Assembly (NCBI RefSeq): GCF_000426685.1
Contig: NZ_AUFV01000008.1
Coordinates: 132,530 to 196,529, forward strand
Origin: Solimonas flava DSM 18980
Lineage (GTDB): Bacteria > Pseudomonadota > Gammaproteobacteria > Nevskiales > Nevskiaceae
DNA: 64,000 nt
Reading direction: 5' to 3'
Part shown: positions 47,161 to 55,965 of the stretch, piece after piece
How the letters are laid out: the number at the start of each line of letters is the position of its first letter
How positions within the stretch are numbered: position 1 is the first letter of the stretch
Translations under genes and position numbers: made by a program
Notes under the pieces: generated by a model
Told to the model about the DNA's origin: nothing
Seen by the model: only the letters and a program-made list of their open reading frames with translations
The model's database searches: none

Positions 47161-49397
47161 GCGACGAACTCCGGACTGGATGAGGATTGCGAGGATACGG
47201 CGGCGGCGTGACGGCTCGTGTCGTCCGGCGCCGCCTCGACCTGCACGGCGACGCCGTTGAGCGCGGCGTTGCCGGACAGCGCGTCGAGGCAGCGCTCGTC
47301 GGTGAGATCGTTGGCGCTGGCGCCGGGATGACGGCTGGCGATGCGCTGCTGCACGCCGGGCCGCGCGTGGCCCCAGCCGTGCGGCAGCGAGACCACGCCG
47401 CGCATGATCGCGTCGCTCGCCTGCACCTCGACGTCGATCGCGCCGACGCGCGAGCGGACGCGCACGCGCTGGCCGTCGTGCAGGCCGCGCGCGGCGAGAT
47501 CGTCCGGGTGCATGAACAGCTGATGGCGCGGCTTGCCTTTGACGAGGCGCTGCGCGTTGTGCATCCACGAGTTGTTGCTGCGCACGTGACGACGGCCGAT
47601 CAGCCACAGCTCGCCGGCGCGCGGCGCGCGCACCTGCTGTTCGGCGAGCACGGTGTCGTAGCGCGCCAGTTCCTCGCGCAGCGCGTCGTTGAGCGCGGCA
47701 ATGCGGCGGTTGGCGGTGCACAGCCGCCGCGGCAGCGCCGCGCGCAGCGGACCGAGATCGCGGCCGTGCGGCGCTGCGCGCAGCGCGCGCAGCGACAGGC
47801 GTTCGGCCGCGCGCCGGCCGTACGGTCCGCGCTTGAGCCCCTGGTCGAGCAGTCGCTGCGGCGACAGGCGCAGCATCAGCTCGTCTTTCAGCCGCGCCGT
47901 CAGCCGCCGCAGCAGCGGCTGGCCGGCGTCCGGGCGCAGTCGCGCGCGCAGGCGGCGGCCGAGCGCGACGAAGATCTGCCAGTCGTGCAGCGCGCCTTCG
48001 GGCGGCGCGAACAGCGGCGCGTTGTAGCGCGCGCTGTTGCGCGTCGCGAAGTGATGGAAGATCAGATCGTAATGATCGTGTTCGAGCGCGCCGGTCGGCG
48101 GCAGGATGAAGTCGGCGAAGCGCGTCGTCTCGTTGCGATAGCAGTCGACCGCGACCATGAAGTCGAGCGCGCCGAGCGCCCGTTCGAGCTGGCGGCCGTT
48201 CGGCGTCGACAGCACCGGATTGCCGGCGATCGTCACCAGCGCGCGGATCTGGCCTTCGCCCGGCGCGAGGATTTCCTCGGCGAGCGCGGCGACCGGCAGC
48301 TCGCCGCCGAACTCCGGCAGGCCGCGCACGCGCGAGCGCCAGGCCGCGTAGTGGCCGGGTTTCGAGCCCGGCCCCTGGATCAGGTCCATCGCCGGCTGCG
48401 GGAACATCATGCCGCCCTCGCGATCGAGATTGCCGGTGACGAGATTGAGCATCGCGATCGCCCACTGGCAGAGCGTGCCGTGCGCCTGCGTCGACACGCC
48501 CATGCGGCCGTAGACGGCGGCCGCGTCCGCCGCCGCCAGCTCGCGCGCCAGGCGGCGGATTTCGCCGGCGGCGATGCCGGTGACGGCGCTCGCGCGCTCC
48601 GGCGTGAACGGCGCGACCAGCCGGCCGACTTCGTCGAGGCCGTCGCTGAAATCCGCGAGCCGGCCGGGCCTGACGAGGTTTTCCGCGAACAGCACCTGCA
48701 GCAGCGCCAGCAGCAGCGCGGCGTCGGCGCCGGGGCGGATGAAATGATGCTCGTCGGCGACCTCGGCGGTCTCGGTGCGGCGCGGATCGATCAGCACCAG
48801 CTTGCCGCCGCGCGCCTGCATCTCGCGCAGGCGGTTGCGGAAGTCCGGCACCGTCCACAGGCTGCCGTTCGAGGCCATCGGATTGGCGCCGAGCATGAGG
48901 ATGTGGCGGCTGCGATCGATGTCCGGCACCGGCAGCAGCAGCTGATGCCCGTACAGCCAGTAGCTGACGAGCTGGTGCGGCAGCTGGTCGACCGAGGTCG
49001 CCGAAAAACGGCTGCGCGTCTTCAGCGGCCCGAGGAAGGCGCCGCTGTGCGTCATGATTCCCCAGTTGTGCACGCTGGGATTGCCCATGTAGACGCCGAT
49101 CGCGTTGCCGCCGTGCGCACGGCGGATCGCCGCCAGCCGCTCGGCGACCTCGTCGAGCGCCTCGTCCCAGCCAAGCTCGACCCAGCGCTCGCCGATGCGC
49201 TTCTGCGGCCGGCGCAGGCGGTCCGGGTCCTCGTGCAGATCCTGCAGCGCGACCGCCTTCGGGCAGATGTGGCCGCGCGACAGCGGATCGTGCGCATCGC
49301 CGCGGATCGACACGATGCGGCCGTCGCGGACGCGGATCTCCAGCCCGCAGATCGCCTCGCAAAGATTGCAGGCGCGGTAGTGGATCTGCTCGCCCAT
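47157..49397 (-). CDS. Molybdopterin-dependent oxidoreductase
   Basis: 746-aa member of the DMSO-reductase superfamily. An N-terminal 4Fe-4S motif (ACNLCEAICGLEI near residue 10, then HICPKA near 45) is followed by the molybdopterin-binding domains (VDQLPHQLVSYWLYGHQLLL near 140; ILMLGANPMASNGSLWT near 165; TPNGRQLERALGALDFMVAV near 405) and the C-terminal dinucleotide-binding domain (NNSWMHNAQRLVKG, SLPHGWGHARPGVQ). There is no Tat signal, so it is cytoplasmic. No partner electron-transfer subunit is adjacent, and the substrate cannot be assigned. It heads a three-gene overlapping operon. Confidence 0.85.
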   Translation of the reverse strand: MGEQIHYRACNLCEAICGLEIRVRDGRIVSIRGDAHDPLSRGHICPKAVALQDLHEDPDRLRRPQKRIGERWVELGWDEALDEVAERLAAIRRAHGGNAIGVYMGNPSVHNWGIMTHSGAFLGPLKTRSRFSATSVDQLPHQLVSYWLYGHQLLLPVPDIDRSRHILMLGANPMASNGSLWTVPDFRNRLREMQARGGKLVLIDPRRTETAEVADEHHFIRPGADAALLLALLQVLFAENLVRPGRLADFSDGLDEVGRLVAPFTPERASAVTGIAAGEIRRLARELAAADAAAVYGRMGVSTQAHGTLCQWAIAMLNLVTGNLDREGGMMFPQPAMDLIQGPGSKPGHYAAWRSRVRGLPEFGGELPVAALAEEILAPGEGQIRALVTIAGNPVLSTPNGRQLERALGALDFMVAVDCYRNETTRFADFILPPTGALEHDHYDLIFHHFATRNSARYNAPLFAPPEGALHDWQIFVALGRRLRARLRPDAGQPLLRRLTARLKDELMLRLSPQRLLDQGLKRGPYGRRAAERLSLRALRAAPHGRDLGPLRAALPRRLCTANRRIAALNDALREELARYDTVLAEQQVRAPRAGELWLIGRRHVRSNNSWMHNAQRLVKGKPRHQLFMHPDDLAARGLHDGQRVRVRSRVGAIDVEVQASDAIMRGVVSLPHGWGHARPGVQQRIASRHPGASANDLTDERCLDALSGNAALNGVAVQVEAAPDDTSRHAAAVSSQSSSSPEFVA

Positions 49398-49523
49398 GCG
49401 CGTTCTCCTCGTCTGCCGGCGCCGCGGCGCGGCCGGCTTTTCGTCTGCCGCCGATCATAGCCACTCGCGGCCGGCCCGGCCCGGACCCGCTACCATTGCG
49501 CAAAACCCGCCTCCGGAACGGTC

Positions 49524-50846
49524 ATGCTCATCACCAACGCCCACATCATCAACGAAGGCCACGAAACCGCCGCCGATCTGCTGATCCGGAACGGCCGCAT
49601 CGAGAAGATCGCAGCGAAGATCGACGCGCCGGCCGGCACCGTGGTGTTCGACGCCGAAGGACAGTGGCTGCTGCCGGGCGTCATCGACGACCAGGTCCAT
49701 TTCCGCGAACCCGGCCTGACGCACAAGGGCGATCTTTACACTGAGTCGCGCGCCGCGGTCGCCGGCGGCACGACCAGCTACTTCGACATGCCGAACAACA
49801 AGCCGGCGATCACCACGCGCAAGCTGCTCGCCGAGAAGTACGCGATGGCGGCCGGGCGCTCGTTCGCCAACTACGCGTTCTACTTCGGCGGCGCCAACGA
49901 CAACCTCGAAGAAATCGCCGCGCTGAAGAAGAACGAGGCCTGCGCGCTGAAGGTGTTCATGGGCGCCTCGACCGGCAACATGCTGGTCGACGACCCGAAG
50001 ACGCTCGAAGGCATCTTCCAGCGTTCGCCGCTGATCGTCGTCACGCACTGCGAGGATACGCCGACCATCCTCGCCAACGAAGCCAAGGCGCGCGAGCAAT
50101 ACGGCGAGGACGTGCCGCCGCGCGAGCACCCGCACATCCGCTCGGCCGAGGCCTGCTACCAGTCGACCGCGCTGGCGACGAGCCTGGCCAAGAAGTACAA
50201 CGCCGACCTGCACGTGCTGCACCTGACGACGGCGCGCGAGCTGGCCTTCTTCACGCCGGGCCCGCTGGCCGGCAAGAAGATCACCGTCGAAGCCTGCGTC
50301 CACCATCTGTACTTCGACGAGCGCGACTACGCGACGCTCGGCAACCTCATCAAGTGCAATCCGGCGATCAAGACCGTCGAGGACCGCAAGGCGCTGCTGC
50401 ATGCGGTGATGGAAGACCGCATCGACGTGATCGCCACCGATCACGCGCCGCACACCGCCGAGGAGAAAGCGCAGTCCTACTTCAAGGCGCCGTCCGGCCT
50501 GCCGCTGGTGCAGCACTCGCTGCTGATGCTGATCGAGCTGGTCAAGCGCGGCGACCTCAACCTGCGCACCGTGGTGCGCAAGACCAGCCACGCCGTCGCC
50601 GACCGCTTCGGCATCGTCGACCGCGGCTACGTCCGCGAGGGCTACTGGGCCGACCTCGTGCTCGTCGACCCGCACGGCACCACCACCGTGCGCAAATCCG
50701 ACGTGCTCTACAAGTGCGGCTGGTCGCCGGTCGAGGGCCGCAGCTTCCCGGCGAAGATCCGCGCCACCTGGGTCAACGGCGAGCTCGCGTACCACGACGG
50801 CGCCGTGCTGCCGCAGACGCGCGGCGCACGCATCGAGTTCCGCTAA
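49524..50846 (+). CDS. pyrC: Dihydroorotase
   Basis: 440-aa cyclic amidohydrolase of pyrimidine synthesis, class I type. Metal ligands are visible in PGVIDDQVHFREPGLTHKGD near residue 52, the carboxylated Lys in CALKVFMGASTGNM near 145, VVTHCEDTP near 175, DLHVLHLTTA near 230 and DVIATDHAPHTAEEKA near 300. A Gly-rich lid and AVADRFGIVDRGYVREGYWA near 350 also fit. Allantoinase or hydantoinase are alternatives, but the motifs favour dihydroorotase. Its stop codon lies in a 14-nt direct repeat next to the second MITE-like element. Confidence 0.9.
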   Translation: MLITNAHIINEGHETAADLLIRNGRIEKIAAKIDAPAGTVVFDAEGQWLLPGVIDDQVHFREPGLTHKGDLYTESRAAVAGGTTSYFDMPNNKPAITTRKLLAEKYAMAAGRSFANYAFYFGGANDNLEEIAALKKNEACALKVFMGASTGNMLVDDPKTLEGIFQRSPLIVVTHCEDTPTILANEAKAREQYGEDVPPREHPHIRSAEACYQSTALATSLAKKYNADLHVLHLTTARELAFFTPGPLAGKKITVEACVHHLYFDERDYATLGNLIKCNPAIKTVEDRKALLHAVMEDRIDVIATDHAPHTAEEKAQSYFKAPSGLPLVQHSLLMLIELVKRGDLNLRTVVRKTSHAVADRFGIVDRGYVREGYWADLVLVDPHGTTTVRKSDVLYKCGWSPVEGRSFPAKIRATWVNGELAYHDGAVLPQTRGARIEFR

Positions 50847-50870
50847 GGAAGCTCTGCTAAGGAAGCTCTG
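50843..50870. repeat. 14-bp direct repeat at the pyrC stop
   Basis: CTAAGGAAGCTCTG occurs twice in a row (50843-50856, 50857-50870). The first copy contains the pyrC stop codon and the second is the left end of the MITE-like element, so it may record the insertion event or end slippage. Confidence 0.85.
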
Positions 50871-51003
50871 AATCAATCCGTCGTCGCGAGGCCGCGCGGC
50901 GGCCGCGGCGATCCGGATACGTCGCTTGCGCAGGGCGCTACCGGATGGCTTCGTCGCCCGCGGCGGCTCGCCATGACGGAACAGGGACGGATTCAGACCT
51001 TCC
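50861..51003. repeat. MITE-like interspersed element, copy 2
   Basis: 143 bp with terminal inverted repeats GGAAGCTCTGAATC and GATTCAGACCTTCC (13 of 14 complementary). Inside, the palindromic arms are CGTCGTCGCGAGG and its imperfect partner GGCTCGCCATGACGG. No coding capacity. It matches copy 1 at 26895-27040 in plan, end sequence and position directly after a stop codon. Confidence 0.78.
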
Positions 51004-51136
51004 CTGACGGCGGCCGGCGCGCGCACACCGCACGCCGGTGCCGGTCCGGAATCTGTCAGTAGACCCGGGCGCCACCCTGGCATCGCCGCGCCGCCCGGGC
51101 GACGATGGGCGCCCCTTGCCCCGATGCCCTGCTGCC

Positions 51137-51700
51137 ATGCCCGATTCCGGTCGCTGTCCCTGGTCGCTGTCGACCCCCGAATACATCCGCTACCACGACG
51201 AAGAATGGGGCCGGCCGCAGCACGATGATCGCGTGCTGTTCGAGTTCCTGATCCTCGAAGGCGCGCAGGCCGGTCTGTCGTGGCGGACGATCCTCGAGAA
51301 GCGCGACGGCTACCGCAAGGCCTTCGCCGACTTCGACCCGGTCAAGGTCGCGCGCTTTTCCGACGACAAACTGGAAAAACTGATGCAGGAGCCGGGCATC
51401 GTCCGCAATCGCCTGAAGATCTGGTCGGCGCGCACCAATGCGCGCGCCTTTCTCGACGTGCAGCGCGAGTTCGGCAGCTTCGACGCCTATCTCTGGGGCT
51501 TCGTCGGCGGCGCGCCGCTCGTCAACACCGTGCGCCGCCACGGCGACGTGCCGGCCAGGACCGAGCTGTCCGACCGCATCAGCAAGGATTTGCTCAAGCG
51601 CGGCTTCAAGTTCGTCGGCAGCACGATCATCTATGCCTACCTGCAGGCGATCGGCGTCGTCAACGACCACCTGGTCGGCTGCCCGCAGCGCGGCGTGTGA
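51137..51700 (+). CDS. tag: DNA-3-methyladenine glycosylase I
   Basis: Base-excision repair enzyme that removes 3-methyladenine, 187 aa. The zinc site is visible as GRCPW near residue 6, IRYHDEEWGRP near 20 and NDHLVGC near 177. The glycosylase core includes LFEFLILEGAQAGLSWRTIL near 35 and LWGFVGGAPLVNT near 120. The open frame extends 99 nt upstream, but this ATG gives the family start. An independent gene. Confidence 0.95.
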   Translation: MPDSGRCPWSLSTPEYIRYHDEEWGRPQHDDRVLFEFLILEGAQAGLSWRTILEKRDGYRKAFADFDPVKVARFSDDKLEKLMQEPGIVRNRLKIWSARTNARAFLDVQREFGSFDAYLWGFVGGAPLVNTVRRHGDVPARTELSDRISKDLLKRGFKFVGSTIIYAYLQAIGVVNDHLVGCPQRGV

Positions 51701-51754
51701 GGCGCCGGCCAAGCCTGGACCCTACTCCAGCTTGTCGCGGCCCGTGGCGACGCT

Positions 51755-51760
51755 GATACT
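51755..51760 (+). promoter_or_regulatory. Possible -10 box of the His-rich protein gene, leaderless
   Basis: GATACT, then GCGCGC (6 nt), then the ATG at 51767. No Shine-Dalgarno is present. Confidence 0.35.
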
Positions 51761-51766
51761 GCGCGC

Positions 51767-52207
51767 ATGCCTGCGCTGCGCCTCGCCCTGTTCGCCCTGC
51801 TGTCGCTGCTGCTGACGTTCAGCGGCGTGGCGAGCGCGAGCGCAGGCACTTGCCCGGCGCATCGCGCCGCCGCCGCCGCGCCGGCAGCGGCGGCGCACGC
51901 CGATCACGGCATGGCGGCGGAGATGGCGATGCCGGCCTCCGTCGCGGCGCACGCCGCGCCCGCCGGGCACGAACACCACGCGGCATCCCACGCCCACGGC
52001 GCGCCAGCCGCACACGCACACGCACACGCTTGCGCCAAGACCTGCGTCTGCGCCCAGGCCTGTACCGGCGGCGCCGTCACCGTCGCCTCGGCCGGCTTCG
52101 CCGGCACCACCCTGCCCGGCCACGCCGAGCGCCCGCGGGCACATCTCGCGCCGGCGCCGCGCAGCGCGCAGCCGTTCGCCCCGCTGCGTCCACCCCGCGC
52201 CGCCTGA
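51767..52207 (+). CDS. His-rich exported protein, putative periplasmic metal binder
   Basis: 146 aa. The signal peptide is LALFALLSLLLTFSGVASAS, and the mature part is rich in His, Ala and Met (AHADHGMAAEMAMP, HEHHAASHAHG, AHAHAHACAKTCVCAQAC). The Cys cluster CAKTCVCAQAC could also bind metal. No family recognised. It is the first gene of the copper region, 158 nt before the outer-membrane factor, so periplasmic copper binding is the likely role, by inference. Confidence 0.7.
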   Translation: MPALRLALFALLSLLLTFSGVASASAGTCPAHRAAAAAPAAAAHADHGMAAEMAMPASVAAHAAPAGHEHHAASHAHGAPAAHAHAHACAKTCVCAQACTGGAVTVASAGFAGTTLPGHAERPRAHLAPAPRSAQPFAPLRPPRAA

Positions 52208-52365
52208 GCGGCGCAGCCCCGCCCGCGGAGCGTCGCGGCACGCGACTTTTCGCGCTGCCCGGCTGATCCCGGCCGCCGCCCGCACGGCGGCGCGGCACGC
52301 GCCGCTCCTTAATCGTTCGCCCGCACGCGGTTCGTCCGCATCCGCACGTCCTGCCGGAGCTTTTC

Positions 52366-54039
52366 GTGTTCGCTATCCGTTTCTTTCCGCCGCCGGCGCC
52401 GCTGGCGCTGGCCGCGAGCCTGGCGCTCGCCGCCTGCAGCAGCCTGCCCGCCGATCGCGGCCGCGGCGAGGTCGACGCCGCGCTCGCGGCGCGCGGCCTC
52501 GCCACACCCGCCGCCGCCGCGCCCGAGCCGCTGCAGGCCTGGCTCGCCGAGCCGCTGACGCCCGACCGCGCGATCCAGATCGCGCTGCTGCACAACCCCG
52601 AGCTGCGCGCCGAAACCGCGCACCTCGGCCTCGCCGCCGCCGATGTCTATGAAGCCGGCCGGCTCGCCAATCCGGTGCTGTCGGCGACCTGGCTGTCGCC
52701 CGGCGACGAGCCGCAGGCGCAGCTCACGCTGGGTCTCGCGCTGAACTTCACCGACCTGCTGCTGATGCGCTCGCGCAGCCGCATCGCCGCGGCGCAGTTC
52801 GACAGCGTCAAGCTCGCCGTCGGCAGCGCGACGCTCGATCTGGCGGCGCGCGTCGAAGCGGCGTACCGGCGCGTCGCCGCCGCCGAGCAGCTCGTGCAGC
52901 TCAAGGCGACGCTGCAGCACGCCGCGCAAAGCTCGGCCGAGCTGGCGCGCCGCTATCGCGCCGCCGGCAATCTCAGCCTGCGCGATCTGGCGCTCGAGGA
53001 AGCGGCGGCGACGCAGGCCGCGCTCGATGCCGACGCCGCCGCGCTGGACCTGACGCTGGCGCGCAGCGACCTGAACCGCCTGCTCGGCCTGCCGGCGGGC
53101 GACGGGCACTGGACGCTCGCCGAGCCGCTGGCGCTGCCGCCGGCGCAGGAACCGGCGCTCGATACGCTGCTGCAGCGGGCGCAGGACGCGCGGCTCGATC
53201 TGGCCGCCGCGCGCCGCCACGCCGACGCCGTGGCCGCGCGCTACGGCCTGACGCGGCGCACGCGCGCACTCGGCGAGATTGAACTCGGCGCCGAACGCGA
53301 GCGCGAGTACGACGGCAGCGTGCACGGCGGCCCGACGCTGTCGCTCGCGCTGCCGCTGTTCGACTGGGGCCGCGGCCGGGTCGCGCGCGGCGAGGCCGAG
53401 CTGCAGATCGCCGAAGCCGGGCTCGCCGCCCGCGAGCTCGACGCCGGCAACGAGGTGAAAGCCGCCTATGCGCGCGTCGCCGGCGCCCGCCAGCGTGCCG
53501 AGCGCTACCGCCGCGAGCTGATCCCGGCGCGCGAAGCGGTCGTCACGCAGATGCAGCGCGAGTTCAACTACATGCTGGTCGGCGTGTTCGAACTGCTCGC
53601 CGCACGGCAGCAGGGCTACGACGCCTACGCCGGCTATCTCGAGGCGCTGCGCGACTACTGGGTCGCACGCGCCGAGCTGGCGCGCGCCGTCGGCAGCCGC
53701 CTGCCGGACGACGCGCCGACACCCGCGGCGTTGCAGTTCGACGCGCTGCGGCCGCGCCTCGGCGACACCGCCGACGGTCCCGCCGCATCCGCCGACGTCC
53801 CGCGCGCGACGCCGCACGACGGTGACGCCCACGCCGCGCCGGCGGACGCGCCGGCGGACGCGCCGGCGCACGCCGGCCACGCCGCCGCCGCGGCGGACAG
53901 CGCGACGGACGGCACGGCGGCCGGTGGCTGCGACATGCCGAACATGGATCGGCCGGCGATGAGCGCCGGACCGCACGACACGATGATGGCCGACTGCGCG
54001 AACGCGGCGGCCGACGAACACGGAGCCCACCATGACTGA
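52366..54039 (+). CDS. TolC-family outer-membrane factor with a His/Met-rich tail
   Basis: 557-aa outer-membrane efflux lipoprotein (lipobox LALAACSS near residue 24). Two TolC repeats: LTPDRAIQIALLHNPELRAE near 65 through LARRYRAAGNLSLRDLALEE near 200, then YDGSVHGGPTLSLALPLFDW near 310 through QREFNYMLVGVFELLAARQQ near 395. After about residue 455 an unusual 100-residue extension is Ala/Asp/His/Met-rich (PNMDRPAMSAGPHDTMM, EHGAHHD at the end) and should face the periplasm. GTG start with CCGGAG 6 nt upstream. It overlaps the oxidase gene by 8 nt. No RND pump or adaptor gene is adjacent. Confidence 0.88.
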   Translation: MFAIRFFPPPAPLALAASLALAACSSLPADRGRGEVDAALAARGLATPAAAAPEPLQAWLAEPLTPDRAIQIALLHNPELRAETAHLGLAAADVYEAGRLANPVLSATWLSPGDEPQAQLTLGLALNFTDLLLMRSRSRIAAAQFDSVKLAVGSATLDLAARVEAAYRRVAAAEQLVQLKATLQHAAQSSAELARRYRAAGNLSLRDLALEEAAATQAALDADAAALDLTLARSDLNRLLGLPAGDGHWTLAEPLALPPAQEPALDTLLQRAQDARLDLAAARRHADAVAARYGLTRRTRALGEIELGAEREREYDGSVHGGPTLSLALPLFDWGRGRVARGEAELQIAEAGLAARELDAGNEVKAAYARVAGARQRAERYRRELIPAREAVVTQMQREFNYMLVGVFELLAARQQGYDAYAGYLEALRDYWVARAELARAVGSRLPDDAPTPAALQFDALRPRLGDTADGPAASADVPRATPHDGDAHAAPADAPADAPAHAGHAAAAADSATDGTAAGGCDMPNMDRPAMSAGPHDTMMADCANAAADEHGAHHD

Positions 54040-55408
54040 CCAGGGCATCAGCCGGCGCCGCCTGCTCGGCGCGCTCGGCGCCGCCGGCCTCGGCGCCGGC
54101 TTCACGCACGGCGCCGCCGCGCAGCACGAAGGCCACGACGCGCACGCGATGGCGCCGGCCGGCGCCGCGCCGCAGGCGCCACCGGCCACAGCAACGGCGC
54201 GCCCCGCGCAGCCCACCGGCGCCTACACGCCGGTGCGCACCCCGAACGGCTGGACGCTGCCGCACCGCGTCCGCGACGGCGCCAAGGAATTCCATCTCGT
54301 CGCCGAGGAAGTCGAGCACGAATTCGCGCCGGGCAGCCGCGCCAGGTGCTGGGGCTACAATGGCGGCACGCCGGGCCCGACGCTCGAAGCGGTCGAGGGC
54401 GACCGCGTGCGCATCTACGTCACCAACCGCCTGCCGGAAGCGACCTCGGTGCACTGGCACGGCATCCTGCTGCCGAGCGGCATGGACGGCGTCAGCGGCC
54501 TCAACCAGGCGGCGATCGCCCCGGGCGAAACCTACGTCTACGAGTTCACGCTGCGCCAGCACGGCACGCACCTGTATCACCCGCATGCCGACGAAATGAC
54601 GCAGATGGCGCTCGGCCTGATGGGCTTCTTCATCATCCATCCGCGCGGCGGCGAGCCCGAGCCGATCGATCGCGACTACGCGATCCTGCTGCACAACTGG
54701 GCCCTGCATCCGGGCACCTGGCGGCCGGACCCGTCGGTGATGACCGAATTCGATCTGTGGAGCTTCAACAGCAAGGTGTTTCCGGCGACCGAGCCGCTGG
54801 TTGCCGCCAGCGGCGAACGTGTGCGCCTGCGCTTCGGCAATCTGTCGATGTGGAATCACCCGATCCACCTGCACGGCCACCAGTACCTCGTCACCGGTTC
54901 CGACGGCGGCCGCTGGCCGCGCGCACTGTGGCGGCCGGAAGTGACCGAGATCGTCGGAGTCGGCCAGACGCGCGACATCGAGTTCGTCGCCGCGCCGGGC
55001 GACTGGGCACTGCATTGCCATATGTCGCACCACACGATGAACGCGATGGGCCACGGCGTGCCCAACCCGATCGGCGTCGACCAGCGCGGCGTCGCCACCG
55101 AGGTGCGCAAGCTGCTGCCGGGCTTCATGCCGATGGGCGGCAACGGCATGTCCGAGCACGGCCGCCATGTGGCGATGGGCATGATGCCCGGCCCCGAGAA
55201 CACGCTGCCGATGATGAGCGGCAGCGGTCCGTACGGACCGGTCGAGATGGGCGGCATGTTCACCGTGCTCAAGGTCCGTGACGGCCTGGCACGCGGCGAT
55301 TTCCGCGACCCCGGCTGGTACGCCGCGCGCCGCGAGCAGACGGCGCGGCGCGTGTCGGACAATCCCGATTTCGGTGCGCCGGTGCGGCGTCCGGACGGCG
55401 CTGCTTGA
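54032..55408 (+). CDS. Multicopper oxidase (CopA/CueO-like)
   Basis: 458 aa. Tat signal (ISRRRLLGALGAAGLGAG), a His/Ala/Pro linker, then cupredoxin domains with all four copper-ligand blocks: TSVHWHGILLPSGMDGVSGL near residue 145, GTHLYHPHADEMTQMALGLM near 180, NHPIHLHGHQYLV near 280 and HCHMSHHTMNAMGHG near 330. Met-rich stretches near the end (AMGMMPGPEN-type, MSGSGPYGPVEMGGM) fit cuprous oxidases. It probably oxidises Cu(I) in the periplasm. The start overlaps the TolC-family gene. Confidence 0.92.
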   Translation: MTDQGISRRRLLGALGAAGLGAGFTHGAAAQHEGHDAHAMAPAGAAPQAPPATATARPAQPTGAYTPVRTPNGWTLPHRVRDGAKEFHLVAEEVEHEFAPGSRARCWGYNGGTPGPTLEAVEGDRVRIYVTNRLPEATSVHWHGILLPSGMDGVSGLNQAAIAPGETYVYEFTLRQHGTHLYHPHADEMTQMALGLMGFFIIHPRGGEPEPIDRDYAILLHNWALHPGTWRPDPSVMTEFDLWSFNSKVFPATEPLVAASGERVRLRFGNLSMWNHPIHLHGHQYLVTGSDGGRWPRALWRPEVTEIVGVGQTRDIEFVAAPGDWALHCHMSHHTMNAMGHGVPNPIGVDQRGVATEVRKLLPGFMPMGGNGMSEHGRHVAMGMMPGPENTLPMMSGSGPYGPVEMGGMFTVLKVRDGLARGDFRDPGWYAARREQTARRVSDNPDFGAPVRRPDGAA

Positions 55409-55485
55409 TGCGGATCAAGGCAGCGCTCGCGCCGCGGCGCGACGCTGCCCGCTCGAAGCGCCATCCGGCGCGAGGAGGAATCACC

Positions 55486-55872
55486 ATGAATCACCAGAAC
55501 CGCATCGCCGCACTGCTCGCCGGCGTCAGCCTCGCCGTCGCCACCTTCGGCGCCCAGGCGCAGATGCCCGGCGGCGGTGGCGGCATGATGTCCGGCAATG
55601 CACCGCGCATGATGATGCGCAACTGCATGCAGAACGACACGGCCTGTCTGGCGCGCATGAAGGCCAATCACGAACGCATGGAACAGATGCACGCGATCGT
55701 CGGCGAGCTGAAGACCGCCAAGTCCGACAAGGAGCGCGTCAAGCTGCTGCAGAACTACGTCGAGCTGATGGACGCGCAGATGAGCCAGATGATGGACATG
55801 ATGGACCAGCGCATGCAGATGATGGAGCAGCGCATGGGCACGCCACCGGCGGCGACCGACACGCGCCCCTGA
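55486..55872 (+). CDS. Met-rich small exported protein
   Basis: 128 aa from an ATG with GAGGAGGA 6 nt upstream. A signal peptide (IAALLAGVSLAVATFGAQAQ) is followed by a Met-rich mature protein (GGGGGMMSGNAPRMMMRNC, SQMMDMMDQRMQMMEQRMG) that is probably helical. The Met clusters suit Cu(I) binding. No named family recognised. Third gene of the oxidase operon; the longer open frame (from 55405) overlaps the oxidase stop and is less likely. Confidence 0.8.
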   Translation: MNHQNRIAALLAGVSLAVATFGAQAQMPGGGGGMMSGNAPRMMMRNCMQNDTACLARMKANHERMEQMHAIVGELKTAKSDKERVKLLQNYVELMDAQMSQMMDMMDQRMQMMEQRMGTPPAATDTRP

Positions 55873-55906
55873 AGCCGGGTCTGGCGGCGGGCGGGCCGCC
55901 GGACTC

Positions 55907-55938
55907 TTGACTCTGGACCAGACACCAGGGTTTACGAT
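55907..55938 (+). promoter_or_regulatory. MerR-type promoter/operator of the copper regulator and ATPase
   Basis: TTGACT (55907-55912) and TACGAT (55933-55938) are separated by 20 nt, longer than the normal 17. Between them is a dyad, ACTCTGG and CCAGGGT (6 of 7 complementary), spaced 8 nt. An over-long spacer with a dyad is the hallmark of MerR-family metal promoters. It reads into the MerR gene and the P-type ATPase. Confidence 0.72.
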
Positions 55939-55965
55939 GGCGGCAGTTCATCCAGGAACACCGCC

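Noticed and set aside
46678-49503. 941-codon open frame extending the DUF2780-like protein upstream
   Set aside because: The extension is out of frame with the molybdopterin oxidoreductase and reads as low-complexity Arg/Ala-rich sequence; the ATGA overlap at 47157-47160 marks the true start.
53840-53885. Short tandem repeat GCGCCGGCGGAC-like units as a possible CRISPR or VNTR
   Set aside because: Only about two to three units, in frame and coding for Ala/Asp/Pro of the TolC tail; no spacers of constant length and no cas genes anywhere in the window.
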